Assembly: GCA_948471095.1 (NCBI GenBank)
Contig: CAOKRG010000002.1
Span: 52,373-116,372, forward strand
DNA from: an uncultured Oscillospiraceae bacterium
Lineage (GTDB): Bacteria > Bacillota > Clostridia > Oscillospirales > Acutalibacteraceae
Length of the DNA: 64,000 bases
Direction of reading: 5' to 3'
Position 1 is the stretch's first letter, and every line of letters starts with the position of its first letter. The notes beneath the pieces were generated by a model, which had not been told where the DNA came from, searched no databases, and was given only the letters and a program-made list of their open reading frames with translations. A program made the position numbers and the translations under genes. Of this stretch, positions 17,348-26,149 are shown in pieces.

Positions 17348-17394
17348 GGGAGATCGATTTCTGTGCGAGAAATAACCATACAGGAGAATGAGAC

Positions 17395-18612
17395 ATGGAA
17401 TTTATTGACGGCGGCGTGACAGCCGCAAAGGGCTTTTTGGCCAGCGGAATTCACTGCGGCATCCGGAAGAATAAAACAAAGCCCGATCTGGCTTTCATCT
17501 ACAGCGAGAGGGAGTGTAAAGCCGCTGGCGTTTACACCAAGAATTTAGTGAAAGGCGCGCCCATCGCGGTCACGAAAAGCCATATTGCCGATGGCACGGC
17601 CCGGGCGGTTATCTGCAATTCCGGCATTGCCAACACCTGCGCGCCGGACGGAATGGAGAAGGCGGAGGAGATGTGCCAAGTTGCCGCCAGCCTCTTCGAC
17701 CTTTCCCCCGAGGATATTGTTGTGGCCTCCACTGGGGTTATCGGACCCTCCCTGCCCATTGAACCGATCCGGAACTCCGCGCAGGCTTTGAAGGACGCTC
17801 TGAGCCCCAATGGCTCATTGGCCGCGGCTTCCGCCATTATGACGACCGACACCTTCCCCAAGGAGGCGGCGGCGCGGTTTATGTTAGACGGCGCGGAGAT
17901 TCGAACCGGCGGCATTTCCAAGGGCAGCGGAATGATCCATCCCAACATGGCTACCATGCTGTGCTTTGTCACCACTGACTGTGCCATCTCTTCGGAAATG
18001 CTGCAAAAAGCGGTCAAGCGGGCGGCGGACGCTACTTTTAATATGATCAGCGTGGACGGAGACACTTCCACCAATGACACCTTCCTGGTTCTGGCTAACG
18101 GCGCGGCTGAGAATCCGGTTATCGAGCAGGAGGGGGAAGACTTTGAAGCTTTTGTGGCCTCGCTGGAAGCGGTAAGCCGGAAGCTGGCTAAGATGATGGC
18201 TCGGGACGGGGAAGGCGCCAGCAAATTGCATGTCTGCCGGGTGGAGGGCGCACCGGATCTGGACGCCGCCCGGGTGGTAGCCAAGTCGGTGATCAGCTCC
18301 AACCTAGTAAAGGCCGCGATGTTTGGCTCCGACGCCAACGCCGGAGGCCGGGCCATGTGCGCTTTGGGCTATGCCGGGGCGGACATTGAAGTAGACAAGG
18401 TCGATATAAGCTTCCTTTCGGAAAAAGGGCGGGTCCAGGTGGTGCAGGCTGGATATGGAATCGCCTTTTCGGAAGAGCTGGCCTTGCAGGTGTTGGGCGC
18501 GGAGGAAATCACCACCCTCATTGACCTGCATATGGGAGCGGCCTGCGCGGAGGCCTATGGCTGCGACTTGACCTATGACTATGTAAAGATCAATGCCGAT
18601 TACCGGACCTAA
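17395..18612 (+). CDS. argJ: Bifunctional ornithine acetyltransferase / N-acetylglutamate synthase
   Basis: Transfers acetyl from N-acetylornithine to glutamate, closing the acetyl cycle, and may also use acetyl-CoA. The 405-residue precursor has the autocleavage motif KGSGMIHPNMATML near residues 180-193; cleavage before the Thr makes alpha and beta chains. The start follows GGAGAATGAGAC. With argJ present no argE is needed, and none is seen. Confidence 0.96.
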   Translation: MEFIDGGVTAAKGFLASGIHCGIRKNKTKPDLAFIYSERECKAAGVYTKNLVKGAPIAVTKSHIADGTARAVICNSGIANTCAPDGMEKAEEMCQVAASLFDLSPEDIVVASTGVIGPSLPIEPIRNSAQALKDALSPNGSLAAASAIMTTDTFPKEAAARFMLDGAEIRTGGISKGSGMIHPNMATMLCFVTTDCAISSEMLQKAVKRAADATFNMISVDGDTSTNDTFLVLANGAAENPVIEQEGEDFEAFVASLEAVSRKLAKMMARDGEGASKLHVCRVEGAPDLDAARVVAKSVISSNLVKAAMFGSDANAGGRAMCALGYAGADIEVDKVDISFLSEKGRVQVVQAGYGIAFSEELALQVLGAEEITTLIDLHMGAACAEAYGCDLTYDYVKINADYRT

Positions 18613-18622
18613 GGAGGTCTCT

Positions 18623-18934
18623 ATGGGGAAAAAGCCTTTTGGGCTTCAAAGCCGGTGGGACATTCCAGCGGCAGCGGCGGCGGTTCTGCTTTATGCCAAC
18701 TTTGTGGCTGTGCTCACGGTGCTGGTGGCCGCCATGGGCATGCTGTTTCTATATGGCTTTTTTCCAATTGTGACGGCTCTGCTGCTTTTGGCAGGCGTTC
18801 TTTGCCATTTCATTACCCGGCGGAGGACCGGCAGGCTCTGGCGCAGGCTGCTTCTGGGCGGCATTGCCGCCAATCTGTTGATTGCGGCGCTTTATATGCT
18901 AACCGTGGTCCTGTTTGCGCTGGCTTGGCTATGA
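18623..18934 (+). CDS. Small membrane protein of unknown function inside the arginine operon
   Basis: A 103-residue protein with three predicted membrane spans (about residues 13-32, 36-56 and 78-102), separated by a basic RRRTGRLWRR loop. AAGGAGG lies 5 bases before the ATG at 18623, 11 bases after the argJ stop, and its TGA overlaps an ATG just upstream of argB. Translation therefore looks real and coupled. I recognise no family. A role in transport of arginine intermediates, or none, are both open. Confidence 0.75.
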   Translation: MGKKPFGLQSRWDIPAAAAAVLLYANFVAVLTVLVAAMGMLFLYGFFPIVTALLLLAGVLCHFITRRRTGRLWRRLLLGGIAANLLIAALYMLTVVLFALAWL

Positions 18935-18951
18935 GAGGAAGGGTGTGGAAC

Positions 18952-19803
18952 ATGCAGGTATCAAACAGTGAGCGGGCCAATATTTTGGTGCAGGCCCTGC
19001 CATACATCAAAAAGTACGCCGGGGCCACAGTGGTGGTCAAGTATGGCGGAAACGCTATGTTGGACGAGGAACTGAAAGCCGCTGTGATGAGCGACATCGT
19101 CTTGATGCAGCTGGTGGGCGTGAATGTGGTGGTAGTCCATGGGGGCGGGCCGGAGATCAACGCTATGCTGAAAAAGATCGGCAAAGAGAGCAAGTTTATC
19201 GGCGGCCTGCGGTACACGGACCAGGAGACCATGGATATCGTCCAGCAGGTGCTGGCGGGAAAGGTCAATAAGGACTTGGTTCAGCTTTTGGAGGATGCGG
19301 GCGGGAAAGCCATTGGCCTGTGCGGGCTGGACGGCTCTCTGCTGAAAGCGGACAAGCTGGAAGGGGACCTGGGATTCGTGGGAGAGATTCGGGAGGTCAA
19401 TGTGGAGATCATCCACAGCTCTGTGAAAAACGGGTATATTCCCATTGTTTCCACCGTAGCCGCCGGGTATCATGGCGAGGTTTATAACATCAACGCCGAT
19501 GTGGCCGCCGCCCGTATTGCCGCTGAGCTGGGTGCCATGAAGCTGATCCTTATGACGGACGTGCGGGGGCTTCTCCGAGACGTGGCAGACCCCTCCACCA
19601 TTATTCCCGTCGTCAATGTGAGCGATGTGCGTCGCCTAAAAAAAGAGGGTGTCATCAGCGGCGGGATGATTCCCAAGATCGACTGCTGCGTGGACGCGGT
19701 GCGCCGGGGCGTTGGCCGGGCCCATATTATTGACGGCCGCATTCAGCATTCCATTTTGGTGGAGCTTTTCACGGACCAGGGCATTGGCACCATGTTTTAT
19801 TAA
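18952..19803 (+). CDS. argB: Acetylglutamate kinase
   Basis: Phosphorylates N-acetylglutamate. The 283-residue amino-acid-kinase fold shows VVKYGGNAM near residue 26 (phosphate loop), VVHGGGPEIN (substrate glycine loop) and the N-terminal SERANILVQALPYIKKY helix found in arginine-feedback-sensitive enzymes. I start at the ATG at 18952, where family members begin and GAGGAAGGG lies 10 bases upstream; the ATG at 18931, overlapping the previous stop, is an alternative. Confidence 0.96.
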   Translation: MQVSNSERANILVQALPYIKKYAGATVVVKYGGNAMLDEELKAAVMSDIVLMQLVGVNVVVVHGGGPEINAMLKKIGKESKFIGGLRYTDQETMDIVQQVLAGKVNKDLVQLLEDAGGKAIGLCGLDGSLLKADKLEGDLGFVGEIREVNVEIIHSSVKNGYIPIVSTVAAGYHGEVYNINADVAAARIAAELGAMKLILMTDVRGLLRDVADPSTIIPVVNVSDVRRLKKEGVISGGMIPKIDCCVDAVRRGVGRAHIIDGRIQHSILVELFTDQGIGTMFY

Positions 19804-19830
19804 GCCGGAAGGCGAAGGGAGAGATTCTTT

Positions 19831-21000
19831 GTGACCTTTCAAGAGATAAAGGACCAGGATCAGCAGTACATCATGCATACCTATGGAAGGGTAGACGTGG
19901 CGCTGGTAAAAGGGCGGAACGCTCGGGCGTGGGACGCGCAGGGGAAGGAGTACATTGACTTTACCTCCGGCATCGGCGTAAACTGCCTGGGCTACAGCGA
20001 CCCCCAGTGGGCGGCGGCTGTGGCCGGACAGGCCGGGGAAATCCAGCATCTCTGCAATTACTACTATTCCCCCCAGAATACCGCGCTGGCGGAGGAGCTG
20101 TGCCAGGCCTCTGGAATGGCCCAGGCCTTTTTCTGCAATTCCGGGGCCGAGGCCAATGAGTGCGCCGTTAAAATAGCCAGGAAGTATGGGGAAAAGCGGA
20201 ACGCGCACAAAATCGTCACGCTGGTAAATTCCTTTCATGGGCGCACCTTGACCACTCTGGCCGCGACCGGCCAGGAAGGGTTCCACAAGGACTTTCTGCC
20301 CCTTACGGAGGGATTCCTGTATGCGCCCGCCGGCGATTTAGAGGGGCTTGCTCAGCTGTTGGACGGGAGCGTATGCGCTGTGCTGATTGAGGGGGTGCAG
20401 GGCGAAGGCGGCGTGGTGCCCATGGACGAGGGCTTTGTGCGCGGCCTGCGGAAGCTCTGCGACGAACGGGACGTGCTGCTGATGATGGACGAGGTCCAGA
20501 CCGGCGTGGGCCGTACCGGGTATTTTTACAGCTACCAGGGCTATGGCATTGTGCCGGACGTGGCCACCTCTGCCAAAGGGCTGGCCGGGGGGCTGCCCAT
20601 CGGGGCCTGCCTGGTGGGGGAGAAGCTGCGGAATATTTTTAAACCAGGCCAGCAGGGCTCCACCTTTGGGGGCAATCCGGTGGTCTGCGCCGGAGCCAGA
20701 GAAGTGGTCCGGCGGGTGCGGGAGCCGGAATTCCTGGCCGAAGTCCGGGAAAAGGGACAGTATCTGACTGAAAAGCTGAAAGCCCTGCCCCAGGTGGAGT
20801 TTGTCCGGGGCCGGGGCATGATGCTGGGCATTCAGCTGCGTTCCGGCGGCGCCCACGATGTGTTGATCCAGTGCGCCGAGGCGGGGCTTCTGGTGCTGAC
20901 GGCCAAGGAGCTGATCCGTTTTTTGCCTCCGCTGACCATTACGCAGGAAGAGATGGACCGGGGCCTGTCCATCTTTGCCCATGTGCTAGAAACTCTATAA
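19831..21000 (+). CDS. argD: Acetylornithine aminotransferase
   Basis: PLP-dependent class III aminotransferase making N-acetylornithine from the semialdehyde. The 389 residues include FCNSGAEANECAVKIAR near 105, SFHGRTLTTLAATGQ, the DEVQTGVGRTG motif with the cofactor-binding Asp, and the PLP Lys in TSAKGLAGGLPIGA near residue 250. It starts with GTG at 19831 after GAAGGGAGAG. Confidence 0.96.
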   Translation: MTFQEIKDQDQQYIMHTYGRVDVALVKGRNARAWDAQGKEYIDFTSGIGVNCLGYSDPQWAAAVAGQAGEIQHLCNYYYSPQNTALAEELCQASGMAQAFFCNSGAEANECAVKIARKYGEKRNAHKIVTLVNSFHGRTLTTLAATGQEGFHKDFLPLTEGFLYAPAGDLEGLAQLLDGSVCAVLIEGVQGEGGVVPMDEGFVRGLRKLCDERDVLLMMDEVQTGVGRTGYFYSYQGYGIVPDVATSAKGLAGGLPIGACLVGEKLRNIFKPGQQGSTFGGNPVVCAGAREVVRRVREPEFLAEVREKGQYLTEKLKALPQVEFVRGRGMMLGIQLRSGGAHDVLIQCAEAGLLVLTAKELIRFLPPLTITQEEMDRGLSIFAHVLETL

Positions 21001-21015
21001 GGAAGGATAATCATC

Positions 21016-21924
21016 ATGAATCATCTTTTGAAATTGCTGGATATGAGCGGGGAGGAGATCATTGAGACTCTGAACCTGGCGGACCAACTGAAATATGAGA
21101 CCAAGCACGGGATTGAGCACCACCACCTAAAGGGCAAGTGCCTGGGCATGATTTTTGAAAAATCCTCCACTCGGACCCGTGTATCCTTTGAGGTGGGCAT
21201 TAACCAGCTGGGCGGCTACGCGGTGGTGCTGGGGGCTCAGGGCTCTCAGATTGGCCGGGGCGAGCCGGTGCAGGACACGGCCCGGGTGCTGTCCCGCTAT
21301 GTGGACGGAATTATGATCCGCACCTTTGAGCAGGCCGAGGTGGAGGCCCTGGCTCAATATGGCAGCGTGCCGGTCATCAACGGCCTTACCGACTTCTGCC
21401 ACCCCTGCCAGGTGTTGGCGGATCTGATGACCATCCGGGAGTACAAGGGCGCTCTGGAGGGCCTGAAGCTGTGCTTCATCGGCGATGGCAACAACATGAT
21501 GAATTCCTTGATTGTGGGTGGTCTGAAAGTGGGCATGAACGTGTCTGTGGCCTGCCCGGAGGGCTACCGTCCGCCCCAGGAAATTCTGGATTTCGCCGGA
21601 AGCTACGCCGGCTTCCAGCTGACGGATTCGCCGATGGAGGCTGCAAAGAACGCGGACGTGGTCATTACGGACGTGTGGACCTCCATGGGCCAGGAGGAGG
21701 AGCGGGCCAAGCGGGAAGCCGCTTTCCGGGGCTATTGCGTAGACGCCGCGTTGATGGCTCAGGCCAAGCCAGACGCCATGGTCCAGCACTGCCTGCCGGC
21801 CCACCGGGGCGAGGAGATCAGCGAAGAGGTCTTCGAGTCCAATGCCAAGTACATTTTTGAGGAGGCCGAGAACCGGCTCCATGCCCAAAAAGCTGTTATG
21901 GTCCTGACTATGGGACGGCAATAA
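21016..21924 (+). CDS. argF: Ornithine carbamoyltransferase
   Basis: Forms citrulline from ornithine and carbamoyl phosphate. The 302-residue protein shows the carbamoyl-phosphate motif SSTRTRVSFE near residue 50, FCHPCQVLAD (ornithine side), DVWTSMGQEEE and the HCLPAHRGEE loop. It is the last gene of the cluster, 15 bases after argD, and a bidirectional-looking hairpin follows. carAB is not in the window. Confidence 0.97.
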   Translation: MNHLLKLLDMSGEEIIETLNLADQLKYETKHGIEHHHLKGKCLGMIFEKSSTRTRVSFEVGINQLGGYAVVLGAQGSQIGRGEPVQDTARVLSRYVDGIMIRTFEQAEVEALAQYGSVPVINGLTDFCHPCQVLADLMTIREYKGALEGLKLCFIGDGNNMMNSLIVGGLKVGMNVSVACPEGYRPPQEILDFAGSYAGFQLTDSPMEAAKNADVVITDVWTSMGQEEERAKREAAFRGYCVDAALMAQAKPDAMVQHCLPAHRGEEISEEVFESNAKYIFEEAENRLHAQKAVMVLTMGRQ

Positions 21925-21931
21925 ACGGCTC

Positions 21932-23035
21932 TCAACCGCCTTCGGAGGGTTTCTCCGAGGGCGGTTCTTTTGGTTTGAGCAGGGGCGGAAGGGCTCCCGT
22001 GCTTCGCAGGGCGGAGTAGCTTATGCAGAGCCCCATCACGTAGAACAGCACCCAAAGATCCCCTGCCGCGAAGGAAAAGTATACTCCCGCCATCATGGCC
22101 AAGGGATGAATCCTTGTAGTAGAGGCCACTAGCTTTGGCTCCACCAGCTGCCGGAGCAGGGACATGATCGCCCAGCCAATGAGAATACCGGCCGCTTTGG
22201 CATAGGCTCCGGTAAGAAGCTGATACACCGCAACGGGAACGAACACCAAACCAGGGCCGAATACGGGCAGAACGTCCGCCGCGCAGGTGAGCAGGGCGGT
22301 GAGGAAGGGATAGGGGATTCCCACCACGGAAAGGATGACAAACGCCTCACAAAAGCTGATAAAATAGAGCAGCACATAGGAGAGAAGATACCGCCGCCCG
22401 GTGCCGGAGCTGCCAGTTTTTGCGGCGCGGAGGACCTTCCGGGTCTTGAGGCTGAGCAGCCCCCGGACCCATTGTTTGATTTTGGGAAAGTCCCGGGTAA
22501 AGAAATAGGAGGCAAAGGCCGTGGCCAAAAGCAGCGCAGCCAGGACAGGCAGGGAGGAGAGCAGCCTCATTAGGCCGGACAAGACCGCCGTGACGGTCTC
22601 CATGCTGTTTTGCAGCAGGCTCATCCACTCCTGTTGGCTGCGCTGCAGCAGGTCCCAGTCCAGTTTATGGAATGCATCGCCTACACGCTGAAAGAAAGCC
22701 CGCACGGGTGGGGAGAATTCAGGAAAACCGCCTTCGGCCGCACGGATCAGGAACAAGGTCAGCTCCCGGATGGAAAAATAGACCAGCAGGCATAGGGGCA
22801 AAAGCAGCATTCCCAGAGCGAGAACTGCCAGCATGCCGGAAGCGGGGCCGCGGCGGGCATGAAATCTTTTTTGTAAATATCCCACTCCCGGCTGTAAAAG
22901 GACTGCCACCAGAAATCCCAGCTGGAAAGGGAGCGTGTAAAGAAAGCTGGCGCGCCACAATAGAAAGAGCAGGGTATAACCGCCCCAAAAGATCCCCAAG
23001 GGCGACAGGCGCTTAAGCTCATCCATTTGAAACAT
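21932..23035 (-). CDS. AI-2E/YtvI-family membrane permease
   Basis: Polytopic membrane protein of 367 residues in the AI-2E (PerM/YtvI) family; B. subtilis YtvI is sporulation-linked. Hydrophobic pairs are visible at about residues 15-60, 75-100, 165-190, 220-280 and 290-345, with FISFCEAFVILSVVGIPYPF, ADVLPVFGPGLVFVPVA and the C-terminal VEPKLVASTTRIHPLAMM, a strongly conserved family block. I start at the ATG at 23035 (GGGAGG 4 bases upstream); the in-frame ATG at 23026 is nearly as likely. The proline/serine-rich tail is encoded by the shared terminator hairpin. Confidence 0.88.
   Translation of the reverse strand: MFQMDELKRLSPLGIFWGGYTLLFLLWRASFLYTLPFQLGFLVAVLLQPGVGYLQKRFHARRGPASGMLAVLALGMLLLPLCLLVYFSIRELTLFLIRAAEGGFPEFSPPVRAFFQRVGDAFHKLDWDLLQRSQQEWMSLLQNSMETVTAVLSGLMRLLSSLPVLAALLLATAFASYFFTRDFPKIKQWVRGLLSLKTRKVLRAAKTGSSGTGRRYLLSYVLLYFISFCEAFVILSVVGIPYPFLTALLTCAADVLPVFGPGLVFVPVAVYQLLTGAYAKAAGILIGWAIMSLLRQLVEPKLVASTTRIHPLAMMAGVYFSFAAGDLWVLFYVMGLCISYSALRSTGALPPLLKPKEPPSEKPSEGG
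21934..21966. terminator. Hairpin between convergent argF and the YtvI-like gene
   Basis: A 14-pair stem with one G-T pair (21934-21947 with 21953-21966, 5-base loop) follows argF by 9 bases and is trailed by CTTTTGGTTT. It overlaps the last ten codons of the convergent permease gene, whose stop is at 21932-21934. Confidence 0.65.
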
Positions 23036-23191
23036 GGAACCTCCCGGTGGCGGTGAGAAAGATTCACTCCCAAAAGGGCAGCCCCCGCGCGCCACAGTTT
23101 TACTATGGCAGGGTGGGGGCTTGAATATACGCGGCGGGGCAATCGAAAGGCCCGATGCGGGTTTATAAGGAATATGCGGAACCTCTGGCGG

Positions 23192-23446
23192 CTATTCGCT
23201 CTCTTCACCCGTTAGAAGCCACATGACCGACACGTTCAAGATATCCGATAAAGCTAAAAGTTCAATGTCAGTAGCATACCGCAGCTGCCCCTCCAGCTTT
23301 GAGAGAGCAGAAGCGGTCAGATCCACGCCCCGCACCTGTAACTGCGCCAGAAGCTCCTTTTGCTTCATATTTAAGTTTTTTCGGGCAAATTCTACACGGG
23401 CTCCAATCAAATTCTTCACCCCTAATGACTGGCCGCGCAGCCTCAT
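23192..23446 (-). CDS. Small XRE-family helix-turn-helix protein
   Basis: An 84-residue DNA-binding protein with one HTH (about residues 28-75: MKQKELLAQLQVRGVDLTASALSKLEGQ) and the C-terminal helix LALSDILNVSVMWLLTGEE seen in SinR/Xre-like clostridial regulators. GAGGGG lies 9 bases before the ATG. It has its own promoter at 23509-23537 and no partner gene, so its targets are unknown. Confidence 0.85.
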   Translation of the reverse strand: MRLRGQSLGVKNLIGARVEFARKNLNMKQKELLAQLQVRGVDLTASALSKLEGQLRYATDIELLALSDILNVSVMWLLTGEESE

Positions 23447-23508
23447 ATGCTACATCCCCTCGTGATGCTTTTCCCAGTACAAAACAAATATGGTAGTCTT
23501 GACATATT

Positions 23509-23537
23509 ATTATACTGTAATATCCGTTAAAAAGCAA
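23509..23537 (-). promoter_or_regulatory. Promoter of the XRE regulator
   Basis: Minus-strand TTGCTT (23537-23532), a 17-base spacer and TATAAT (23514-23509) lie about 65 bases before the start codon. Confidence 0.5.
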
Positions 23538-23715
23538 GTCGTTTCTGCAAAAACCTTGGCACAGGCTCTAAAACAGAATTTTTCCCTGTACTTTTGCCAA
23601 CCTTTTTGATATAATAACTTTTAGGGCCTGCCGGGACTGACCACGCTTTTTCAGTGGCAAGTCTGAGGCACGCACGGCGGGCCGCATATGAGAAACCAAA
23701 AAGGGGACTGCGGAT

Positions 23716-25170
23716 ATGAGCAGGAATTTTTCTGAACGTGAACTGACAATGCTGACGGACTTTTATGAGCTGACCATGGCCAACGGGTACTTTTTAGGCG
23801 GCTTTCGGGATACCGTCTGTTATTTTGACATGTTTTTCCGCAAGGTGCCGGACCAAGGCGGCTTCGCCATTATGGCGGGAGTCGAACAGCTGGTGGAATA
23901 CATGAAGGGCCTCCGCTTTACGGAGGAGGACATCCAGTATCTGGGCAGGCGGAACATTTTCAGTCCGGAATTTTTGGATTATCTTCGGAATTTTCGTTTT
24001 TCCTGCGATGTGTGGGCAGTGCCGGAGGGAACTCCCATTTTTCCGGGGGAGCCCATTGTCACGGTGCGGGGGCCGGCCATTCAGGCGCAGTTTGTGGAGA
24101 CCATGGTGCTGTTGTGCGTCAACCACCAGAGCCTGATCGCTACCAAATCCAACCGGATCGTCCGGGCGGCCCAAGGGCGGGCGGTCATGGAGTTTGGATC
24201 CCGCCGGGCGCAGGGGTTTGACGGCGCGGTGTATGGAGCACGCGCCGCCTACATCGGCGGCTGTGCCGGAACCGCGTGCACGGTAAGCGATCAGCTTTTC
24301 GGCGTGCCTGCGCTGGGAACCATGGCCCACAGCTGGGTACAGCTTTTCGACAGCGAGTATGAGGCTTTCAAGGCCTATGCCCAGGCTTATCCAAGCAACT
24401 GCGTGCTGCTGGTAGACACTTACAACGTGCTGAAGTCCGGCGTGCCCAACGCCATCCGGGTGTTTAACGAGGTGCTGGCGCCCCAGGGTTACCGGCCCGC
24501 CGGCATCCGCATTGACAGCGGCGACATTACCTACCTTTCCCGCAAGGCTCGGAAGCTGTTGGACGACGCGGGCTTTGAAGACTGCCCCATCTGCGCTTCC
24601 AATTCCCTGGACGAGTACATTATCCGCGACATGCTGGCCCAAGGGGCCAAGGTGGATTCCTTCGGCGTGGGCGAGAGGCTGATCACGTCCTCCTCCGAGC
24701 CGGTATTCGGCGGCGTTTACAAGCTGGTGGGCGTGGAGAATCCGGACGGCAGCGTGACCCCCAAAATTAAGATCAGCGAGAATGTGGCGAAGATCACCAC
24801 GCCGGGCTTCAAGAGCGTCTGGCGGCTGTTCGACAAGGAGACCGACAAGGCCATCGCCGACGTGGTGACCCTGCACGACGAGGTCATTGACGAGGAAAAG
24901 CCCTATGTGCTCTTTGACCCGGACCACACCTGGAAACGCAAGACGGTGGAAAATTTCCACGCGGTGCCTCTGCTCACCCAAATTTTTAAAGACGGGGAAT
25001 GCGTCTATACCCCGCGGGCCCTCAAGGCTATTAAGGCCTACTGCGCCGCGCAAGTGGACTCTTTGTGGGAGGAAGTAACCCGGTTTGAGAATCCCCACAG
25101 CTACTACGTGGACCTGTCTCAAAAGCTTTGGGATGAAAAGAACCGGATGCTTTCTGAAAAAAACTATTGA
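23716..25170 (+). CDS. pncB: Nicotinate phosphoribosyltransferase
   Basis: Salvages nicotinate to nicotinate mononucleotide with PRPP, feeding NAD synthesis. The 484-residue length fits the longer Gram-positive class. Seen are LTDFYELTMANGYF at the start, GSRRAQGFDGAVYGARAAYIGG with the catalytic His-equivalent region, MAHSWVQLF, DTYNVLKSG, the RIDSGDI phosphate-binding strand and FGVGERLITSSSEPVFGGVYKLV. AAGGGGA precedes the ATG. A TATAAT at 23610-23615 could be the -10, but I see no good -35. The rnpB promoter overlaps its stop codon. Confidence 0.95.
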   Translation: MSRNFSERELTMLTDFYELTMANGYFLGGFRDTVCYFDMFFRKVPDQGGFAIMAGVEQLVEYMKGLRFTEEDIQYLGRRNIFSPEFLDYLRNFRFSCDVWAVPEGTPIFPGEPIVTVRGPAIQAQFVETMVLLCVNHQSLIATKSNRIVRAAQGRAVMEFGSRRAQGFDGAVYGARAAYIGGCAGTACTVSDQLFGVPALGTMAHSWVQLFDSEYEAFKAYAQAYPSNCVLLVDTYNVLKSGVPNAIRVFNEVLAPQGYRPAGIRIDSGDITYLSRKARKLLDDAGFEDCPICASNSLDEYIIRDMLAQGAKVDSFGVGERLITSSSEPVFGGVYKLVGVENPDGSVTPKIKISENVAKITTPGFKSVWRLFDKETDKAIADVVTLHDEVIDEEKPYVLFDPDHTWKRKTVENFHAVPLLTQIFKDGECVYTPRALKAIKAYCAAQVDSLWEEVTRFENPHSYYVDLSQKLWDEKNRMLSEKNY

Positions 25171-25196
25171 CACTGGCCGGGTACTTCCGATACAAT
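25167..25196 (+). promoter_or_regulatory. Promoter of RNase P RNA, overlapping the pncB stop
   Basis: TTGACA (25167-25172) includes the pncB stop codon; an 18-base spacer and TACAAT (25191-25196) follow. The predicted start at about 25203 coincides with the first base of the P1 helix. Confidence 0.75.
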
Positions 25197-25202
25197 AGAG
25201 AG

Positions 25203-25574
25203 GTGAGCAAGCCGGGCAGTTGCGGGCGCGAGGCGAAAGCGCGCGTCTGAGGAAAGTCCGAGCTCCCCAGGGCAAGGATAACGGCTAACCGCCGCCGGGG
25301 GTGACCCTAGGGATAGTGCAACAGAGAGATACCGCCCAAGCTTTGCCGTCAGGCAAATCTTGTGGCAAGGGTGGAAAGGCGAGGTAAGAGCTCACCGGCG
25401 CATGGGAGACCATGCGGCCCTGTAAACCCTATCCGGAGCAACACCGTGGAGGGACGGCAGTTCAGTCTGCAGGCGCGGCCCGCGCGTCCCGAGGAGGTGG
25501 CGTGAGCCTGCCGGCAACGGCAGGCCAAGATAGATGACTGCTCAAGACAGAACTCGGCTTATAGACTTGGTCAC
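25203..25574 (+). ncRNA. rnpB: RNase P RNA (class A)
   Basis: Catalytic RNA that matures tRNA 5' ends. The conserved core is present: GAGGAAAGTCCG near 25249-25260, an ACAGA element near 25320-25328, and the 3' core ACAGAACTCGGCTTATAG near 25546-25564. The ends pair as helix P1 (25203-25211 with 25566-25574, one G-G mismatch). The length of about 372 bases, with long P12-like pairing of GCCTGCCGG with CCGGCAGGC, fits class A rather than the Bacillus class B. Confidence 0.95.
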
Positions 25575-25577
25575 AGG

Positions 25578-25601
25578 AAAGGGGCGCTTTTGCGTCCCTT
25601 T
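25578..25601 (+). terminator. Terminator of RNase P RNA
   Basis: A 10-pair stem with one G-T pair (25578-25587 with 25592-25601) and a TTTT loop follows the RNA by 3 bases. The tail GACTTTGCAT is only weakly T-rich. Confidence 0.55.
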
Positions 25602-25613
25602 GACTTTGCATAA

Positions 25614-26033
25614 TCATTCAGTTCGTTTGTCTCGATAGGAAAGGTCCTCGCGCAAAGAGAAACCCTGCTTCTCCCAAAATTCATTGCCTTCTCTATTTGT
25701 TCGAAACACTACCAGCGCGGTCTTTCGAATCCCTTCCCGCCTAAACGCCTGTAAGGAAAGATCCACTAGCCGGCTGGCAATGCCCTGGCGGCGGTAGGAT
25801 TTTGCTACAGCTAGATGGTAGATATGGCCTCTGCGCCCATCGTGTCCCGCCAGAATGGAGGCAACGAGCTCTTGACCCTCCCAAGCGGCAAAACAGGTGC
25901 TGGGATTGCGCTCTAAGAATGCCTAAAGCCCTGTGGGAGAGTCGTCCCACTCGTTTAGGCCGACGCCTGGACAGGCTTCCCAAAGCTGGCAAAGGGCAGG
26001 GAAGTCTTTCGGAGTGATGGAATGGAATACCAC
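25614..26033 (-). pseudogene. GNAT acetyltransferase interrupted by one in-frame amber codon
   Basis: Translation from the GTG at 26033 gives a 139-residue GNAT N-acetyltransferase if the TAG at 25925-25923 (codon 37) is read through. Before it come WEACPGVGLNEWDDSPTGL; after it come AFLERNPSTCFAAWEGQ, the acetyl-CoA loop YRRQGIASRL and NEFWEKQGF, all in one frame with no other stop until TGA at 25614. AGGAGG lies 7 bases before the start, and a perfect promoter is present at 26078-26106. The regulation and reading frame are thus intact apart from one base. A recent nonsense mutation is the simplest reading; readthrough is possible but unproven. The substrate is unknown. Confidence 0.85.
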
Positions 26034-26077
26034 AAGCTTTCCTCCTTTGAATAGATATTTTTTCAAGATTATGTATA

Positions 26078-26106
26078 ATTATACACTCTGTTCACGGCGC
26101 TGTCAA
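26078..26106 (-). promoter_or_regulatory. Consensus promoter of the amber-interrupted GNAT gene
   Basis: On the minus strand TTGACA (26106-26101), a 17-base spacer and TATAAT (26083-26078) match the sigma-A consensus fully. The -10 lies in the near-symmetrical TGTATAATTATACA, so the plus strand also shows a TATAAT there (26074-26079) without a matching -35. Confidence 0.75.
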
Positions 26107-26149
26107 GCGCAAGAATACCATTCATCTTTCTGACTTTAAAGGAGCTGCT

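Noticed and set aside
23794-25275. 493-codon open frame on the minus strand opposite pncB and rnpB
   Set aside because: It would run across the RNase P RNA and a complete pncB; antisense shadow.
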